Source: Roseibium aggregatum
Lineage (GTDB): Bacteria; Pseudomonadota; Alphaproteobacteria; Rhizobiales; Stappiaceae
Reading direction: 5' to 3'
NCBI RefSeq assembly: GCF_017309185.1
Contig: NZ_JAEKJZ010000007.1
Coordinates: forward strand, 232,154-296,153
DNA length: 64,000 bases
The notes below the pieces were generated by a model that saw only the letters and a list, made by a program, of their open reading frames with translations, was not told the DNA's origin and ran no database searches. Made by a program: the position numbers and the translations under genes. Each line of letters opens with the position of its first letter. Positions within the stretch are counted from its first letter, which is position 1. Below are positions 8,737-17,701 of the stretch, in pieces.

Positions 8737-10089
8737 TCAGATCCGGGCTTCGCCCGGCCCCGGTACGCTGACCCCTTCATCGGTGTACTGGTTCAGTTTG
8801 TTGCGCAGCGTCCTGATGGAAATACCCAGAATTTTCGCCGCATGCGTCCGGTTGCCCAGACAATGATCGAGCGTGTCGAGGATCAGGTCGCGCTCCACAT
8901 CGGCCACGGTCCGCCCGACGAAGGACCGGGTCACGGCTTCCGCGGTCTGCACGGCCTGTTCCGCCGGCCCCCGCGCCACCGTCAGCGGCGAGCCGTCCGG
9001 CATGCGGATGGCCTCCACCCCGATCTCCTCGCTGCCGGCGAGCAGTACGGCGCGGTGCATGGTGTTTTCCAGCTCGCGCACGTTGCCCGGCCACGGATTG
9101 GTCAACAGCGCTTGACGGGCCTCAACGGAAACGGGCCTGACCGGCACTCCGTTGGCCTCCGAGTAATGCTTGATGAAGAACTGGGCGAGTTCCATGACAT
9201 CCGCCGGCCGCTCCCGGAGTGCGGGCAGTTTCAGGTTCACCACATTCAGCCGGAACAGCAGATCTTCGCGGAACTGGCCCTGACGCACGCTTTCGGCCAG
9301 ATCCCGGTTCGAAGTCGCCAGGATCCGGATATTCACCGGAACGGGGCGGGTGCCGCCGACGCGGTCGATCACCCGTTCCTGGAGCGCACGCAGAAGCTTG
9401 GCCTGCAGGCGCACATCCATTTCGGAAATCTCGTCCAGCAGCAGCGTTCCGCCGTCGGCTTCCTCGAACTTGCCGATCCGGCGCGCCACCGCCCCGGTGA
9501 AGGCGCCTTTCTCGTGTCCGAACAACTCCGATTCAAGCAGGTGCTCCGGAATGGCGGCACAGTTGATCGAAATGAACGGCTGCGAGGCCCGGTTCGAGCA
9601 TTTGTGCACATGCCGGGCAATGACTTCCTTGCCGGTACCGGACTCACCGGTGATCAGCACGGAGGCCTCCGAGGGCGCCACCTGTTCGGCAAGCTTGACC
9701 ACGGCCGCCATGGCCTCGTCGCGGTAGATAAGATCGCCGCGCTCCTGCGCGACCGCGGCAATCACCGCCGCGATCATTTCCGGATCCGGCGGCAGCGGGA
9801 TATATTCCTTGGCCCCCGCGCGGATGGCGGTGACCGCCGCCTTCGCGTCCGTGTCGACGCCGCAGGCGACCACCGGAACATGGACCCGCTCGTTCTGAAG
9901 CTTCTGGATCAGGCCGGCAATGTCGAGATGGACCTCGACCATCATGAGATCCGCGCCGCGCCCGGATCTCAGGACCTTGAGCGCGCCCTCGATATCGTCT
10001 GCGTGCGTGACCTGAGCACCGCCCTGCATGGCCATTTTCGATGCCGTTGTCAGCTGACCGCCGAGCGTTCCGACAATTAACAGACGCAT
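8737..10089 (-). CDS. flbD: sigma-54-dependent flagellar regulator FlbD
   Basis: A 450-residue enhancer-binding protein. Residues 1-120 form a receiver-like domain, residues about 130-360 an AAA+ domain with Walker A GESGTGKE and the sigma-54-contacting GAFTGA loop, and the C-terminus a Fis-type helix-turn-helix (NRTHAAKILGISIRTLRNKLNQY). In the receiver, the usual phospho-acceptor aspartate position reads MVEVHLD, so phosphorylation may not be the switch; Caulobacter FlbD is also atypical. Its probable local target is the sigma-54 promoter found upstream of fliK. Confidence 0.95.
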   Translation of the reverse strand: MRLLIVGTLGGQLTTASKMAMQGGAQVTHADDIEGALKVLRSGRGADLMMVEVHLDIAGLIQKLQNERVHVPVVACGVDTDAKAAVTAIRAGAKEYIPLPPDPEMIAAVIAAVAQERGDLIYRDEAMAAVVKLAEQVAPSEASVLITGESGTGKEVIARHVHKCSNRASQPFISINCAAIPEHLLESELFGHEKGAFTGAVARRIGKFEEADGGTLLLDEISEMDVRLQAKLLRALQERVIDRVGGTRPVPVNIRILATSNRDLAESVRQGQFREDLLFRLNVVNLKLPALRERPADVMELAQFFIKHYSEANGVPVRPVSVEARQALLTNPWPGNVRELENTMHRAVLLAGSEEIGVEAIRMPDGSPLTVARGPAEQAVQTAEAVTRSFVGRTVADVERDLILDTLDHCLGNRTHAAKILGISIRTLRNKLNQYTDEGVSVPGPGEARI

Positions 10090-10101
10090 CCGTTATCCTT
10101 C

Positions 10102-10437
10102 CTACCGGTCCGTCTTGATGATTTCCGTCATGGTCACACCGAGTTTGTCCTCCACCAGGACAACCTCACCGCGCGCCACGAGCCGGTCGTTTACGTAAAT
10201 ATCGATTGCCTCGCCCACTTTCCGGTCAAGCTCCAGAACGGTACCGGAGGCCAGCTTGAGCAGGTCGGAAACATGCATCTTAGAATGCCCGAGGACCGCC
10301 GAGATCCGGACGGGCACGTCGAACACCGCCTCCAGATCCGCCGCCGATTGCGGCCCGAGCGCCTCTTCGCCCAATGGGCCGCGCTGCGGGGCTTCCAGTT
10401 CGTCGAGCGGAATGTTGGTATCTTGCTGGTCGCTCAT
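10102..10437 (-). CDS. fliN: flagellar C-ring protein FliN
   Basis: FliN forms the lower part of the switch complex (C-ring) with FliG and FliM. The 111-residue protein has a variable acidic N-terminus and a C-terminal SpoA domain with DVPVRISAVLGHSKM, LLKLASGTVLELDRKVGE and VNDRLVARGEVVLVEDKLGV. The start codon overlaps the stop of the upstream fliH by four bases (ATGA), which indicates translational coupling. Length is normal for an alphaproteobacterial FliN. Confidence 0.95.
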   Translation of the reverse strand: MSDQQDTNIPLDELEAPQRGPLGEEALGPQSAADLEAVFDVPVRISAVLGHSKMHVSDLLKLASGTVLELDRKVGEAIDIYVNDRLVARGEVVLVEDKLGVTMTEIIKTDR

Positions 10438-11165
10438 ACGTCAGTGTCCTTTTGTGCCGACGTTCCGGGCGTTTTTCCCCGCGTCTCCGCGCCGCGCGCG
10501 CGCAAATAGGTGCGGATGCTCGCGTCGATGTCGTTCTCCAGGGCTTTTCGGTCCCGTTTGATGCCGCCATCGGCCCATTCGATATGGCAGTCGCCCCGCC
10601 CGATCTCCGGTTCGCCGAGAATGACCAGCCGGCCCTCGAAGCCCTTCTCATGGACAATCGGATCCACCTGAGCCTTGAGAGCCTCCACGTCCTTTTCCGC
10701 GATACGGATCACGAGATGCGGGGAACGGCGCAACGGCCCGAGACATTCTGACACCAAAGCCACGGTCTCCGCCAGCGGCTGACGCGCGATCAGATGGGCG
10801 CAAAGGCGTCTAGCCACAAGAAATGCGAGGCTGACGGCATCTTTTTCCTGAGCCGCCTGATGCTCGTCCAGCGTCTTCAGGACGTCGCCCACGGCATCCA
10901 CCAGACGGCCGGCCGCCGCGGTCAGCAGCGTCTCCTGTTTGGTCTGCAGGTCCTGAAGGGCCTTTGTCCGCCCCTCCTCGAAAGCCTGAGCCCTGGCCTT
11001 CTTGAGCAGCTGCTCGTGTTCGGCGACCGGAATCGTCGGGATTTCCGGCTCGGGCGGCGCGACCACTTCCGGCTCCTCCGGTTCGGAGAAGTCGACATTG
11101 AACAGAAATTTCGGCGGGTTCGTCATGCTGCCCATTCTTCTGAAACTCGATAAGCCCTGCTGCAT
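10434..11165 (-). CDS. fliH: flagellar assembly protein FliH (FlbE)
   Basis: FliH regulates the export ATPase FliI. This protein of about 240 residues has a Pro/Glu-rich N-terminal region, a long charged helix rich in KARAQAFEEGRTKALQDLQTK and a FliH/V-ATPase-E-like C-terminal domain. It occupies the flbE position of the Caulobacter operon. I favour the ATG at 11165 because it overlaps the fliG stop as TGATG; an internal ATG at 11126 (MTNPPKFLF) could be the true start because homologues tend to begin near KFLF. Confidence 0.85.
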   Translation of the reverse strand: MQQGLSSFRRMGSMTNPPKFLFNVDFSEPEEPEVVAPPEPEIPTIPVAEHEQLLKKARAQAFEEGRTKALQDLQTKQETLLTAAAGRLVDAVGDVLKTLDEHQAAQEKDAVSLAFLVARRLCAHLIARQPLAETVALVSECLGPLRRSPHLVIRIAEKDVEALKAQVDPIVHEKGFEGRLVILGEPEIGRGDCHIEWADGGIKRDRKALENDIDASIRTYLRARGAETRGKTPGTSAQKDTDV

Positions 11166-12214
11166 CAATAGATGATCTCGTCGTCGCCCTTGGACTTGGA
11201 AATCATGATCTCGCCCTTGGCCGCCAGATCCTTCGCCTTGTTCACCATGCCCGTCTGCGCCTCATCGACATCGCGCAGGCGCACAGGGCCGAGCGCCTCC
11301 ATGTCGTCCTGCAGAAGCTTGGCCGCCCGCGAGGACATGTTGCCGAAGAAGAATTCGCGGGCCGCGTCCGTCGAGCCCTTGAGCGCGATCGCCAGCTGAT
11401 CCTTCTCCACATGGCGCAACAGGGTCTGCGCGCTTGCGGCGTCCAGCTTGAGCAGATCGTCGAAGGTGAACATCAGGGTCTTGATGCGGTCGGCCGCCTC
11501 CCGGTTGTCTTCCTCAAGCGCGGCCAGGAACCGCGCCTCGGTCTGGCGGTCGAAGTTGTTGAAAATATCGGCCATCATCTCGTGGCTGTCGCGGCGCGAG
11601 GTATTCGTCAGGTTCGACATGAACTCGACACGCAGGGTTTGCTCGACCTTTTCCAGAACCTCCTTCTGGACGGCGTCCATGCGCAACATGCGGCTGACGA
11701 CCTCAAGCGCGAGCTCCTCGGGCAGGATGCCGAGGACCCGGGCAGCGTGGTCGGAATTGATCTTCGACAGGACGACGGCGACCGTCTGCGGGTATTCGTT
11801 CTTGAGATAGTTGGCGAGAACGTTCTCCTGCACGTTGGAGAGCTTTTCCCACATGTTGCGGCCCGCCGGCCCCCGGATCTCCTCCATGATCACGGAGACT
11901 TTTTCACCCGGTAGAAAATTCGACAGAAGACGTTCGGTCGCCTCGACGTTGCCCGTCAGCGCTCCCTTCGAGCTGACCCTGCGGACGAAATCCTTGAACA
12001 GATCCTCCAGCATGCTCGGCGTGACCGGACCGAGATTGGCCATGGCCGCCGAAACCTGCCGGACCTCTATCTCGTCGAGCTTGTTCCAGATCGGCGAGCC
12101 GTGGGACTCCCCTAGCGCCAGGAGAAGCACGGCCGCCCGTTCCGCGCCCTTGAGTTCGCGCTCCTCCTCGTCCGCGCTGACCTGAAGCTGAGTTTGGAAT
12201 TGATCGCCCGTCAT
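11165..12214 (-). CDS. fliG: flagellar motor switch protein FliG
   Basis: FliG links the MS-ring to the C-ring and contacts the stator. The N-terminal FliF-binding domain, the middle domain with the EHPQ-like segment ANYLKNEYPQTVAVVLSK, and the C-terminal torque helix with charged residues (FTFDDLLKLD, DKQ-like segments, REFFFGNMSSRAAKLLQDDME) are all present. The ATG at 12214 overlaps the fliF stop (TGATG). Length of about 349 residues is slightly longer than the enterobacterial protein and normal for this group. Confidence 0.96.
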   Translation of the reverse strand: MTGDQFQTQLQVSADEEERELKGAERAAVLLLALGESHGSPIWNKLDEIEVRQVSAAMANLGPVTPSMLEDLFKDFVRRVSSKGALTGNVEATERLLSNFLPGEKVSVIMEEIRGPAGRNMWEKLSNVQENVLANYLKNEYPQTVAVVLSKINSDHAARVLGILPEELALEVVSRMLRMDAVQKEVLEKVEQTLRVEFMSNLTNTSRRDSHEMMADIFNNFDRQTEARFLAALEEDNREAADRIKTLMFTFDDLLKLDAASAQTLLRHVEKDQLAIALKGSTDAAREFFFGNMSSRAAKLLQDDMEALGPVRLRDVDEAQTGMVNKAKDLAAKGEIMISKSKGDDEIIY

Positions 12215-13830
12215 CACGCCGCCTGCTCATCCAGCCAGCCGCGGACGATGGTCACGGCTTCGGAAGGATGATCCTTGATCAGATCGCCCACCTTTGCGAT
12301 CGAACTTGCCTGCAGCGCGCCTTCCTGGCGGGCCTGCTCGAGCCATTCGATCACGAACTCATCCTCGTTCTCGTCCTCCTGGGGCACTTCCGTTTCTGCC
12401 ACCAGCGTGCCGTCCGGACCGATCATCAGTTCCTGAGGCTGCTTTTCCTCCGGCGTAACGATCCGCCGCAGCAGAGGCCGGACGACGAACAGAAGCAGGA
12501 GAACCGAGATCAGGAACAGAACGCCCAGTTCGGCGAAGCGGATAATGTCGTCCTTGGTGAACTCGAACAGCCCGTCGCCTTCGCTCAGGAGGTCGTCCTG
12601 CGGCGGCATCGCGAACTGGAGGTTGACCACTTCCACGACATCGCCGCGCTGCTGGTCGAACCCGATGGCAGACCGGACGAGAACGGCGATCCGGTCCAGC
12701 GTTTCCTGGCTGCGCGGCGCATAGGCGACATCGCCGTTGTCATCCGGCTGGTACAGACCGTCGACCAGAACAGCAACCGACAGGCGCTTGATCTGGCCGG
12801 CCTCGACGACTTCCGTTCGCGTCGAACGGGAGATTTCGTAGTTCACGATCTCCTCGGTCAGGGCCGTGGTATCGCGGTTGCCCTCGTCGCCGTTTTGCGC
12901 ATCGGCGTTGGGAAGCTGGTTCGCTACGGTCACCTGGCCGTTTCGCGAAATCGCGGAGCTCGCCTCTTCCTTGGTCTGCGTCGAACGAACGACCTGCCCT
13001 TCCGGATCGAAGGTTTCCGTCGTCTCCGTCAGGCGGTTGTAGTCGATCTCCGCGTTCACGCGGACCCGTGCCCGGCCGGGCCCCACCACGGAATTCAGGA
13101 TTTCCTCGATCTGATTGCGCAGGCGGCTTTCCACGGACACCGTGCGCTCCTGCAGGGTGGCCGACAGTATGCCGTCCTCGTCCGCCCCGTTGCCCGAGGC
13201 CAGGAGACGGCCGCTCTCGTCGACGATCGACACCCGTTCCGGATCGAGCCCGTCCACAGCGGTCGCCACCAGGTGCTGCACGGCCCGGATCTCGCCCGGA
13301 CCGAGCGAGCCGCGCACATTCAGCACGATGGATGCGGACGGCGGACGGCGGTCGCGCTGGAAGAGCTCCCGCTCAGGAATGACCAGATGCACTCGCGCGG
13401 CGCGGATCCGGTCGAGCGAACCGATCGTGCGCGCCAGCTCGCCTTCCATGGCCCTGAGATGATTGATGTTCTGGACGAAGCTGGTTGCTCCGAGCGTATC
13501 GGTCCGGTCGAAGATCTCGTAGCCGATCGAGCCGCCGGTGGGCAGTCCTTCGGAGGCGAGCTGCATCCGGAGCCGCGCCACCTGGTCCCTGGGGACGAGA
13601 ATGCTGCCCCCCTGGCGGGCCAGCTCGAACTGCACGCCCTGGCTCTCCAGCTGGGAGACGATGGCCGCGGAATCTTCGAGCGTCAGCTCATTGTAGAGCG
13701 TCGTCATCTGGGGCGCCGTCACACGCAAGATGATGAACGCGAACACGCCGACCAGGATCGCCGCGACCGCACCCATCGCGGCTATACGCGCCGCCCCCAG
13801 TGTTTTTATGAATTCAATCAGCCCGTTCAC
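12214..13830 (-). CDS. fliF: flagellar MS-ring protein FliF
   Basis: FliF forms the membrane-embedded MS-ring. From the GTG at 13830 the protein has one membrane helix at about residues 16-37, ring-building domains (VTAPQMTTLYNELTLEDS, LVIPERELFQ), and a second helix at about 432-454. The acidic C-terminal tail (EDEFVIEWLEQARQEG) would bind FliG. The GTG start (VNGLIEFIKTLGAARIAAM) matches where family members begin; an upstream in-frame start adds a Cys-rich stretch without family resemblance. It is the first gene of the operon and lies behind a CtrA box. Confidence 0.95.
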   Translation of the reverse strand: MNGLIEFIKTLGAARIAAMGAVAAILVGVFAFIILRVTAPQMTTLYNELTLEDSAAIVSQLESQGVQFELARQGGSILVPRDQVARLRMQLASEGLPTGGSIGYEIFDRTDTLGATSFVQNINHLRAMEGELARTIGSLDRIRAARVHLVIPERELFQRDRRPPSASIVLNVRGSLGPGEIRAVQHLVATAVDGLDPERVSIVDESGRLLASGNGADEDGILSATLQERTVSVESRLRNQIEEILNSVVGPGRARVRVNAEIDYNRLTETTETFDPEGQVVRSTQTKEEASSAISRNGQVTVANQLPNADAQNGDEGNRDTTALTEEIVNYEISRSTRTEVVEAGQIKRLSVAVLVDGLYQPDDNGDVAYAPRSQETLDRIAVLVRSAIGFDQQRGDVVEVVNLQFAMPPQDDLLSEGDGLFEFTKDDIIRFAELGVLFLISVLLLLFVVRPLLRRIVTPEEKQPQELMIGPDGTLVAETEVPQEDENEDEFVIEWLEQARQEGALQASSIAKVGDLIKDHPSEAVTIVRGWLDEQAA

Positions 13831-13926
13831 GAATGCCAGCCCGCATCTGAAGCATGTCTTGCCGTTATTATTGGAGTCGACGCACCACGCCACACCTTTG
13901 ATGGGCAAAATTTGCCGCCCAGAGGG

Positions 13927-13941
13927 TTAACAAGTGGTTAA
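13927..13941. promoter_or_regulatory. CtrA binding site upstream of fliF
   Basis: TTAA-CAAGTGG-TTAA is an exact TTAA-N7-TTAA box about 100 bases before the fliF start. CtrA activation of the fliF operon is established in Caulobacter, so the site fits known wiring. Confidence 0.8.
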
Positions 13942-14298
13942 CGAAATATTTACCGGAGCGGGCAAACGCCGGATTTTCGCCGTTTTTCGAATTGCAAAAC
14001 GCAACGGAAGTGGGGAAAAACTGCCCACTTCATTAATTTTTGGATAAGTCTGTGACGGCTTCATGGTGAGAGTTGGGCCGCTACCGCGGGGACCGGCCCA
14101 CTGCCTGGCCGGTTCTTTCCGGCGAACCAGTCGACCCCGCCTCGCCGTCCGGCTCCACCGCGTTCCGCTCGGCCCCGCCCCTTCCATCCAAAAGTCCGGA
14201 GACCGGCGCCCGAAGTCCGAAGCGTCAAAACAAAAAAGGCCGGCACAGCCGACCCTTTGCAAGCGCGCCCGATGCGCGCCTTTATCTAACGACGGGGA
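13942..14298. other. intergenic region between fliF and sciP
   Basis: This stretch holds the upstream region of fliF and, near 14226-14255, the terminator of sciP. A short GC-rich palindrome (GCGCGC arms) lies at about 14264-14281. No gene is recognised; plus-strand frames here lack ribosome sites and family features. Confidence 0.5.
14226..14255 (-). terminator. intrinsic terminator of sciP
   Basis: Read on the minus strand, GGTCGGC-TGT-GCCGGCC forms a stem with one wobble pair, followed by TTTTTTG and more T residues. It lies 44 bases after the sciP stop. Confidence 0.75.
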
Positions 14299-14574
14299 TC
14301 AGCCGCGATACTGCTGGATCCGGGTTGCGCGCAGGCCTGCAAGCCCGTGCTTTTCAATGGAACTTTGCCAGGAGAGGAATTCCTCCACCGTCAGAGTGTA
14401 TCTCTGACAGGCTTCTTCCAAAGACAGGAGCCCGCCGCGGACGGCCGCAACCACTTCCGCCTTGCGGCGGATCACCCACCGCTTCGTCGAGGTGGGGGGC
14501 AGATCCGCAATGGTAAGCGGGCTACCGTCGGGTCCGATGACATATTTAACACGCGAACGAATTTGTTCGGTCAT
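14299..14574 (-). CDS. sciP: SciP-type CtrA inhibitor (DUF1153)
   Basis: The 91-residue protein matches the DUF1153/SciP family: a conserved KYVIGPDGSPLTIADLPP start, then a helix-turn-helix region with TKRWVIRRKAEVVAAVRGGLLSLEEACQRY and TVEEFLSWQ. In Caulobacter SciP binds CtrA or its promoters and represses flagellar and other CtrA targets in G1. Its position between fliF and flgD, with nearby CtrA-like motifs, fits a feedback role. The terminator after it indicates a single-gene unit. Confidence 0.9.
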   Translation of the reverse strand: MTEQIRSRVKYVIGPDGSPLTIADLPPTSTKRWVIRRKAEVVAAVRGGLLSLEEACQRYTLTVEEFLSWQSSIEKHGLAGLRATRIQQYRG

Positions 14575-14937
14575 TGTACTCTCACACTAACCATGACCAA
14601 GGTTGATTTGAGACTACAAGACGAGACTTAACAAACGGCTAAAGCAAAATTGTTGTTTCGTTAACTATAAAATCTAAATTTAGTGAATGATATTTAGCAT
14701 TTCGCGAAGAATTCAATTCAAAACTTTAACTGAACAATATCGATTTGTTAACCATGGTTACCACCCGATGCAATTTGCAACGCATTTCGAATCCGGCGAA
14801 AAACTCTGAAAATTCAAAGAAGGGCTCCGAAGGGAATTTATGAACCGGCAAATGACGGCAAAAGGCCCGCGCAACGACGCGAGCCTGGCCTGCATCTGAG
14901 AACCGCCGTTCCAACCGGCCCTTTGGACCGGCCCCGA
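14575..14937. other. AT-rich intergenic region with CtrA-like motif
   Basis: The 363 bases before sciP are much richer in A and T than their surroundings. A near-consensus CtrA box, TTAA-CAAACGG-CTAA, lies at 14628-14642, about 55 bases upstream of sciP, and could mediate CtrA control of its own inhibitor. A short minus-strand frame at 14726-14914 has no support and is not called. Confidence 0.5.
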
Positions 14938-15594
14938 TCAGCTCGGACGGGCGACCGATTGCACGGCGGAGACCGGGAACTCCCTGCCGTCCACGATCAG
15001 GATCGCCTCGCCGCTCGACCAGTCCACGGCATCGACGATCCCCTTGACCGACGTATCCACAAATTCCGTGTTACTGCCTGAATCCTGCATGTCGAAGGAA
15101 ATTGTATAAAGGCCGCTGTCCGCGTTCTGGCCGTTTTCGGTCTTGCCATCCCAGGTGAAGGTGTGATTGCCCGCGCTCAGGTCGGCCTCGCCGCTGTAGA
15201 CCACCGTGCCGCTGGAATTGCGGATTTCGTAGGTCCCCGAGGCATCCTCATCCAGCGCGTAATTCCAGGAAGCCTGCCCGCCGGACAGGGTGGTGGTGGA
15301 ACCATCCGCCGTGATTTCGTTGCCGATGTAGCTGACGTAGCCCATGCTCTGGGTGGTTTCCAGCGAGGCGATGATGCTTTCCAGGTTCCGGTTCTGCTGG
15401 ATCGACTGCTCGACATTCGAATACTGAACGAGCTGGGTCGTGTATTCGGCCGAGTCCAGCGGATCGAGCGGATCCTGGTTCTGGATCTGGGTCGTCAGGA
15501 TGCTCAGGAACAGCTCGTAGTTCGCCATCAGGCCGGATTGGCTGACGGAACTGCTGCTTTGCGCCGTCGAGGTGCTGGACGTCACTGTCGTCAT
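14938..15594 (-). CDS. flgD: flagellar hook-capping protein FlgD
   Basis: FlgD caps the growing hook and is exported through the flagellar apparatus. The N-terminal part after a Ser/Thr-rich stretch has the diagnostic NYELFLSILTTQIQNQDPLDPLDSAEYTTQLVQYSNVEQ. The C-terminal half has the FlgD FnIII/Ig-like fold with NHTFTWDGKTENGQ and DSGLYTISF. Length is 218 residues. A GAGGA ribosome site precedes the ATG, and it lies 32 bases after fliK in the same direction, so both probably share the sigma-54 promoter. Confidence 0.93.
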   Translation of the reverse strand: MTTVTSSTSTAQSSSSVSQSGLMANYELFLSILTTQIQNQDPLDPLDSAEYTTQLVQYSNVEQSIQQNRNLESIIASLETTQSMGYVSYIGNEITADGSTTTLSGGQASWNYALDEDASGTYEIRNSSGTVVYSGEADLSAGNHTFTWDGKTENGQNADSGLYTISFDMQDSGSNTEFVDTSVKGIVDAVDWSSGEAILIVDGREFPVSAVQSVARPS

Positions 15595-15626
15595 GATTCA
15601 AGTCCTCATTGAAGGCAGGTCCTGCC

Positions 15627-17630
15627 TTAAATTCTCAGATCCAGGCCGCCGCGCTGTTGCGCAAGGGTCAGCCGGACAATCTCTTCCGCCAACGGTTCGG
15701 CAGTCTCCTCTGCGGTGGCGGCACCGCCCTCACTGCCGGAGGCCTGACCGCCCTGCTCCTCGCCGGAGGCAAAGCCGCCACTGCCGTCCTGCTTCAGGGA
15801 GAACTGCAGATTTTCCGAATTCGCGTTCAGACCCGCAGCTTCAAGCGCCCGCTCCAGCCCGCGCTGGTCGCGCAGAAACATGTCGAGGGTCTCGGGCCGG
15901 TCGACGATCAGATGCGCCTGCACGCTACCGTCGGATGCGACCTTCATGTTGACCTCGACCCGCCCCAGTTCAGGCGGATCGAAGCGCATCTGGAAGCGGG
16001 TGTTGCCGTCCTTCAGATTACGCGCGATCTCTGCCGCCACCTGGGTGGCAACCTGACCGGACTGCGCCTGGGTCGGTGTCTGCAGGCTTTCCGTCCGCAT
16101 GGCGCCCTGGGCACCGCCACCCCGGACCGTGCCCATGGCATCGGCGCTCAGGCTCAGGTCGGCGGTAACGGATGCCGAGTCGCCGTCGTCCTGCGCCAGT
16201 TGAGACGCCAGGAAGGCAGCCGCGACCGACGCCTCCACCGGGCTCATCTGCCCGGAAGAGGCTGCCCGGTCCGTTCCGGCAGCCGGCCCGTTCAAAGTCT
16301 TCTCGGCCTGACGCATGGCTTTCTCGACGGAGAGAATGCCCGGCCGCTTGTCGTCGCTTCCGGCCTTGACCGTAGAGATCTCCTCGCCGGTTTCCGAAAC
16401 CGATTGCGAAACGTCGGACACAAGCCCGTCTTCCGCTGCCGGCTCTCCGGCGACGTCAGCCGACAGTTCGGCCGCCGCAAGCGATTGCTGCACGGGAGAC
16501 GCCGCCTGCGCGGCCGCCGGACCCGGCACTTGTGCGCCGGATGAAGACACGGACGAGGACGGGGTCGGAGACACGGTGGAGGACGTCCGCGCGATCCCAT
16601 CTTGATCCGCCGCACCGGTTCCATCGACGGTCTCTTGCGCCTGGGTCAGCGCAAGCCCGGGCGTTTCGTTCGCCGGCCTCGGGCCGGACTTCACCGCCTC
16701 GACGCCGTGTTCAACGGCGTCGGCATCCAAAAGGCTCCCTTCCGAAAGAGAGCTCTCGGCCGAAACCGCGGCCCCGGCCGTCACGGCTACGCCGGCCCCG
16801 GCGTCAACAGCCGTTGCCTGGGCTGCCGCCGTCTGGGAAGAAGCGGCGGGCAACACAGCCTGCGCCCTGAATTCCTGCGGCAGCTCGTTGCGCCAGCGCC
16901 GCCGGTTCGTTTGCGGCACGTCGCCAACATCGGCCTGCGCCGCGCTTGCGTCCACGCCTTGAAGCGCCGCATTCGCCGTCCCGGATTGAGCTATCGAGGC
17001 CTGAGCGACGGCATCGGCCGCGCCGTCCTCGGCCGGCCCACCACCATTCAAGACCTGCGCGAGCGGATCGGCTCCGGCGGTCGAAACCGTTTCTTGCGCC
17101 ACGGGACCGGCCTCTCCTGCCGGAACGCCCTGCTTGCCGCTGCCCGGCGTAGCCGCCGCACCCTTTGGCAATCCGGGCAACGTCCCGTCCGCGGGCGTCT
17201 GCCCGGCTCCGGCTCCGGCGGCTGCCAGACCCGGTGCTCCACCGGCCGGACCGCCGGCTTCCGGCATCAGCCCCGCGCCACCACCGGCACCTTTGGCCGT
17301 CTCGGCACCGGCACCGATTTCCGCTGGAGAGACGGCAGGCGCCGCGCCCGGCGTACCGGCCTGAGGTTCGGCCGGAAGATAAGGCACCTCCACGCCGGCG
17401 GCGCCCGCCAGATCGCCACCCGCATCACCGGCCACTTCACCGGCGTACGCCTCAGGCGCCGCATCCGCCGCCGGACCACCGGGCTCGTTCAAGGCACCGC
17501 CGAGTTCCTTTGCGAAAGCTCCGCTCTTCGCTCCCTGTCCGCCGGGTGCGGCCCCGAAACCCGCGGACGCCCCGGCACCGGCAGCGAGCGCCCCGGCGGA
17601 TACCTCGGTCATCAATCCAATTGGCAGCAC
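15627..17630 (-). CDS. fliK: flagellar hook-length control protein FliK
   Basis: FliK measures hook length and switches export specificity. Most of this protein of about 667 residues is a low-complexity Ala/Gly/Pro/Glu-rich ruler. The conserved C-terminal Flg_hook domain is recognised by FQMRFDPPELGRVEVNM, DGSVQAHLIVDRPETLDMF and LERALEAAGL. Start choice is uncertain: the GTG at 17630 has GGGG six bases upstream and leaves a leader after the sigma-54 promoter, while a GTG at 17666 would leave only about 9 bases of leader and an ATG at 17612 is also possible. Confidence 0.85.
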   Translation of the reverse strand: MLPIGLMTEVSAGALAAGAGASAGFGAAPGGQGAKSGAFAKELGGALNEPGGPAADAAPEAYAGEVAGDAGGDLAGAAGVEVPYLPAEPQAGTPGAAPAVSPAEIGAGAETAKGAGGGAGLMPEAGGPAGGAPGLAAAGAGAGQTPADGTLPGLPKGAAATPGSGKQGVPAGEAGPVAQETVSTAGADPLAQVLNGGGPAEDGAADAVAQASIAQSGTANAALQGVDASAAQADVGDVPQTNRRRWRNELPQEFRAQAVLPAASSQTAAAQATAVDAGAGVAVTAGAAVSAESSLSEGSLLDADAVEHGVEAVKSGPRPANETPGLALTQAQETVDGTGAADQDGIARTSSTVSPTPSSSVSSSGAQVPGPAAAQAASPVQQSLAAAELSADVAGEPAAEDGLVSDVSQSVSETGEEISTVKAGSDDKRPGILSVEKAMRQAEKTLNGPAAGTDRAASSGQMSPVEASVAAAFLASQLAQDDGDSASVTADLSLSADAMGTVRGGGAQGAMRTESLQTPTQAQSGQVATQVAAEIARNLKDGNTRFQMRFDPPELGRVEVNMKVASDGSVQAHLIVDRPETLDMFLRDQRGLERALEAAGLNANSENLQFSLKQDGSGGFASGEEQGGQASGSEGGAATAEETAEPLAEEIVRLTLAQQRGGLDLRI

Positions 17631-17685
17631 ATCGGTCCCCAATTTACCGCCCGTCACTACGGGCACATTTCGTCACCGCACAGGA

Positions 17686-17701
17686 AGCAAACCCCGGGCC
17701 A
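17686..17701 (-). promoter_or_regulatory. sigma-54 promoter of fliK-flgD
   Basis: Read on the minus strand, TGGCCCG-GGGT-TTGCT matches the sigma-54 -24/-12 consensus (TGGCACG-N4-TTGCT) at all but one position, with correct GG and GC spacing. It lies just upstream of fliK. With flbD encoded 8 kb away, this fits the known class III/IV flagellar hierarchy. Confidence 0.75.

Noticed and set aside
12268..13941. Long open frame on the plus strand opposite fliF
   Set aside because: Arg/His/Asp-rich translation with no family feature, exactly antisense to a clear fliF; typical of GC-rich shadow frames.
14726..14914. 62-residue minus-strand frame before sciP
   Set aside because: No ribosome site, biased composition and AT-rich regulatory context.
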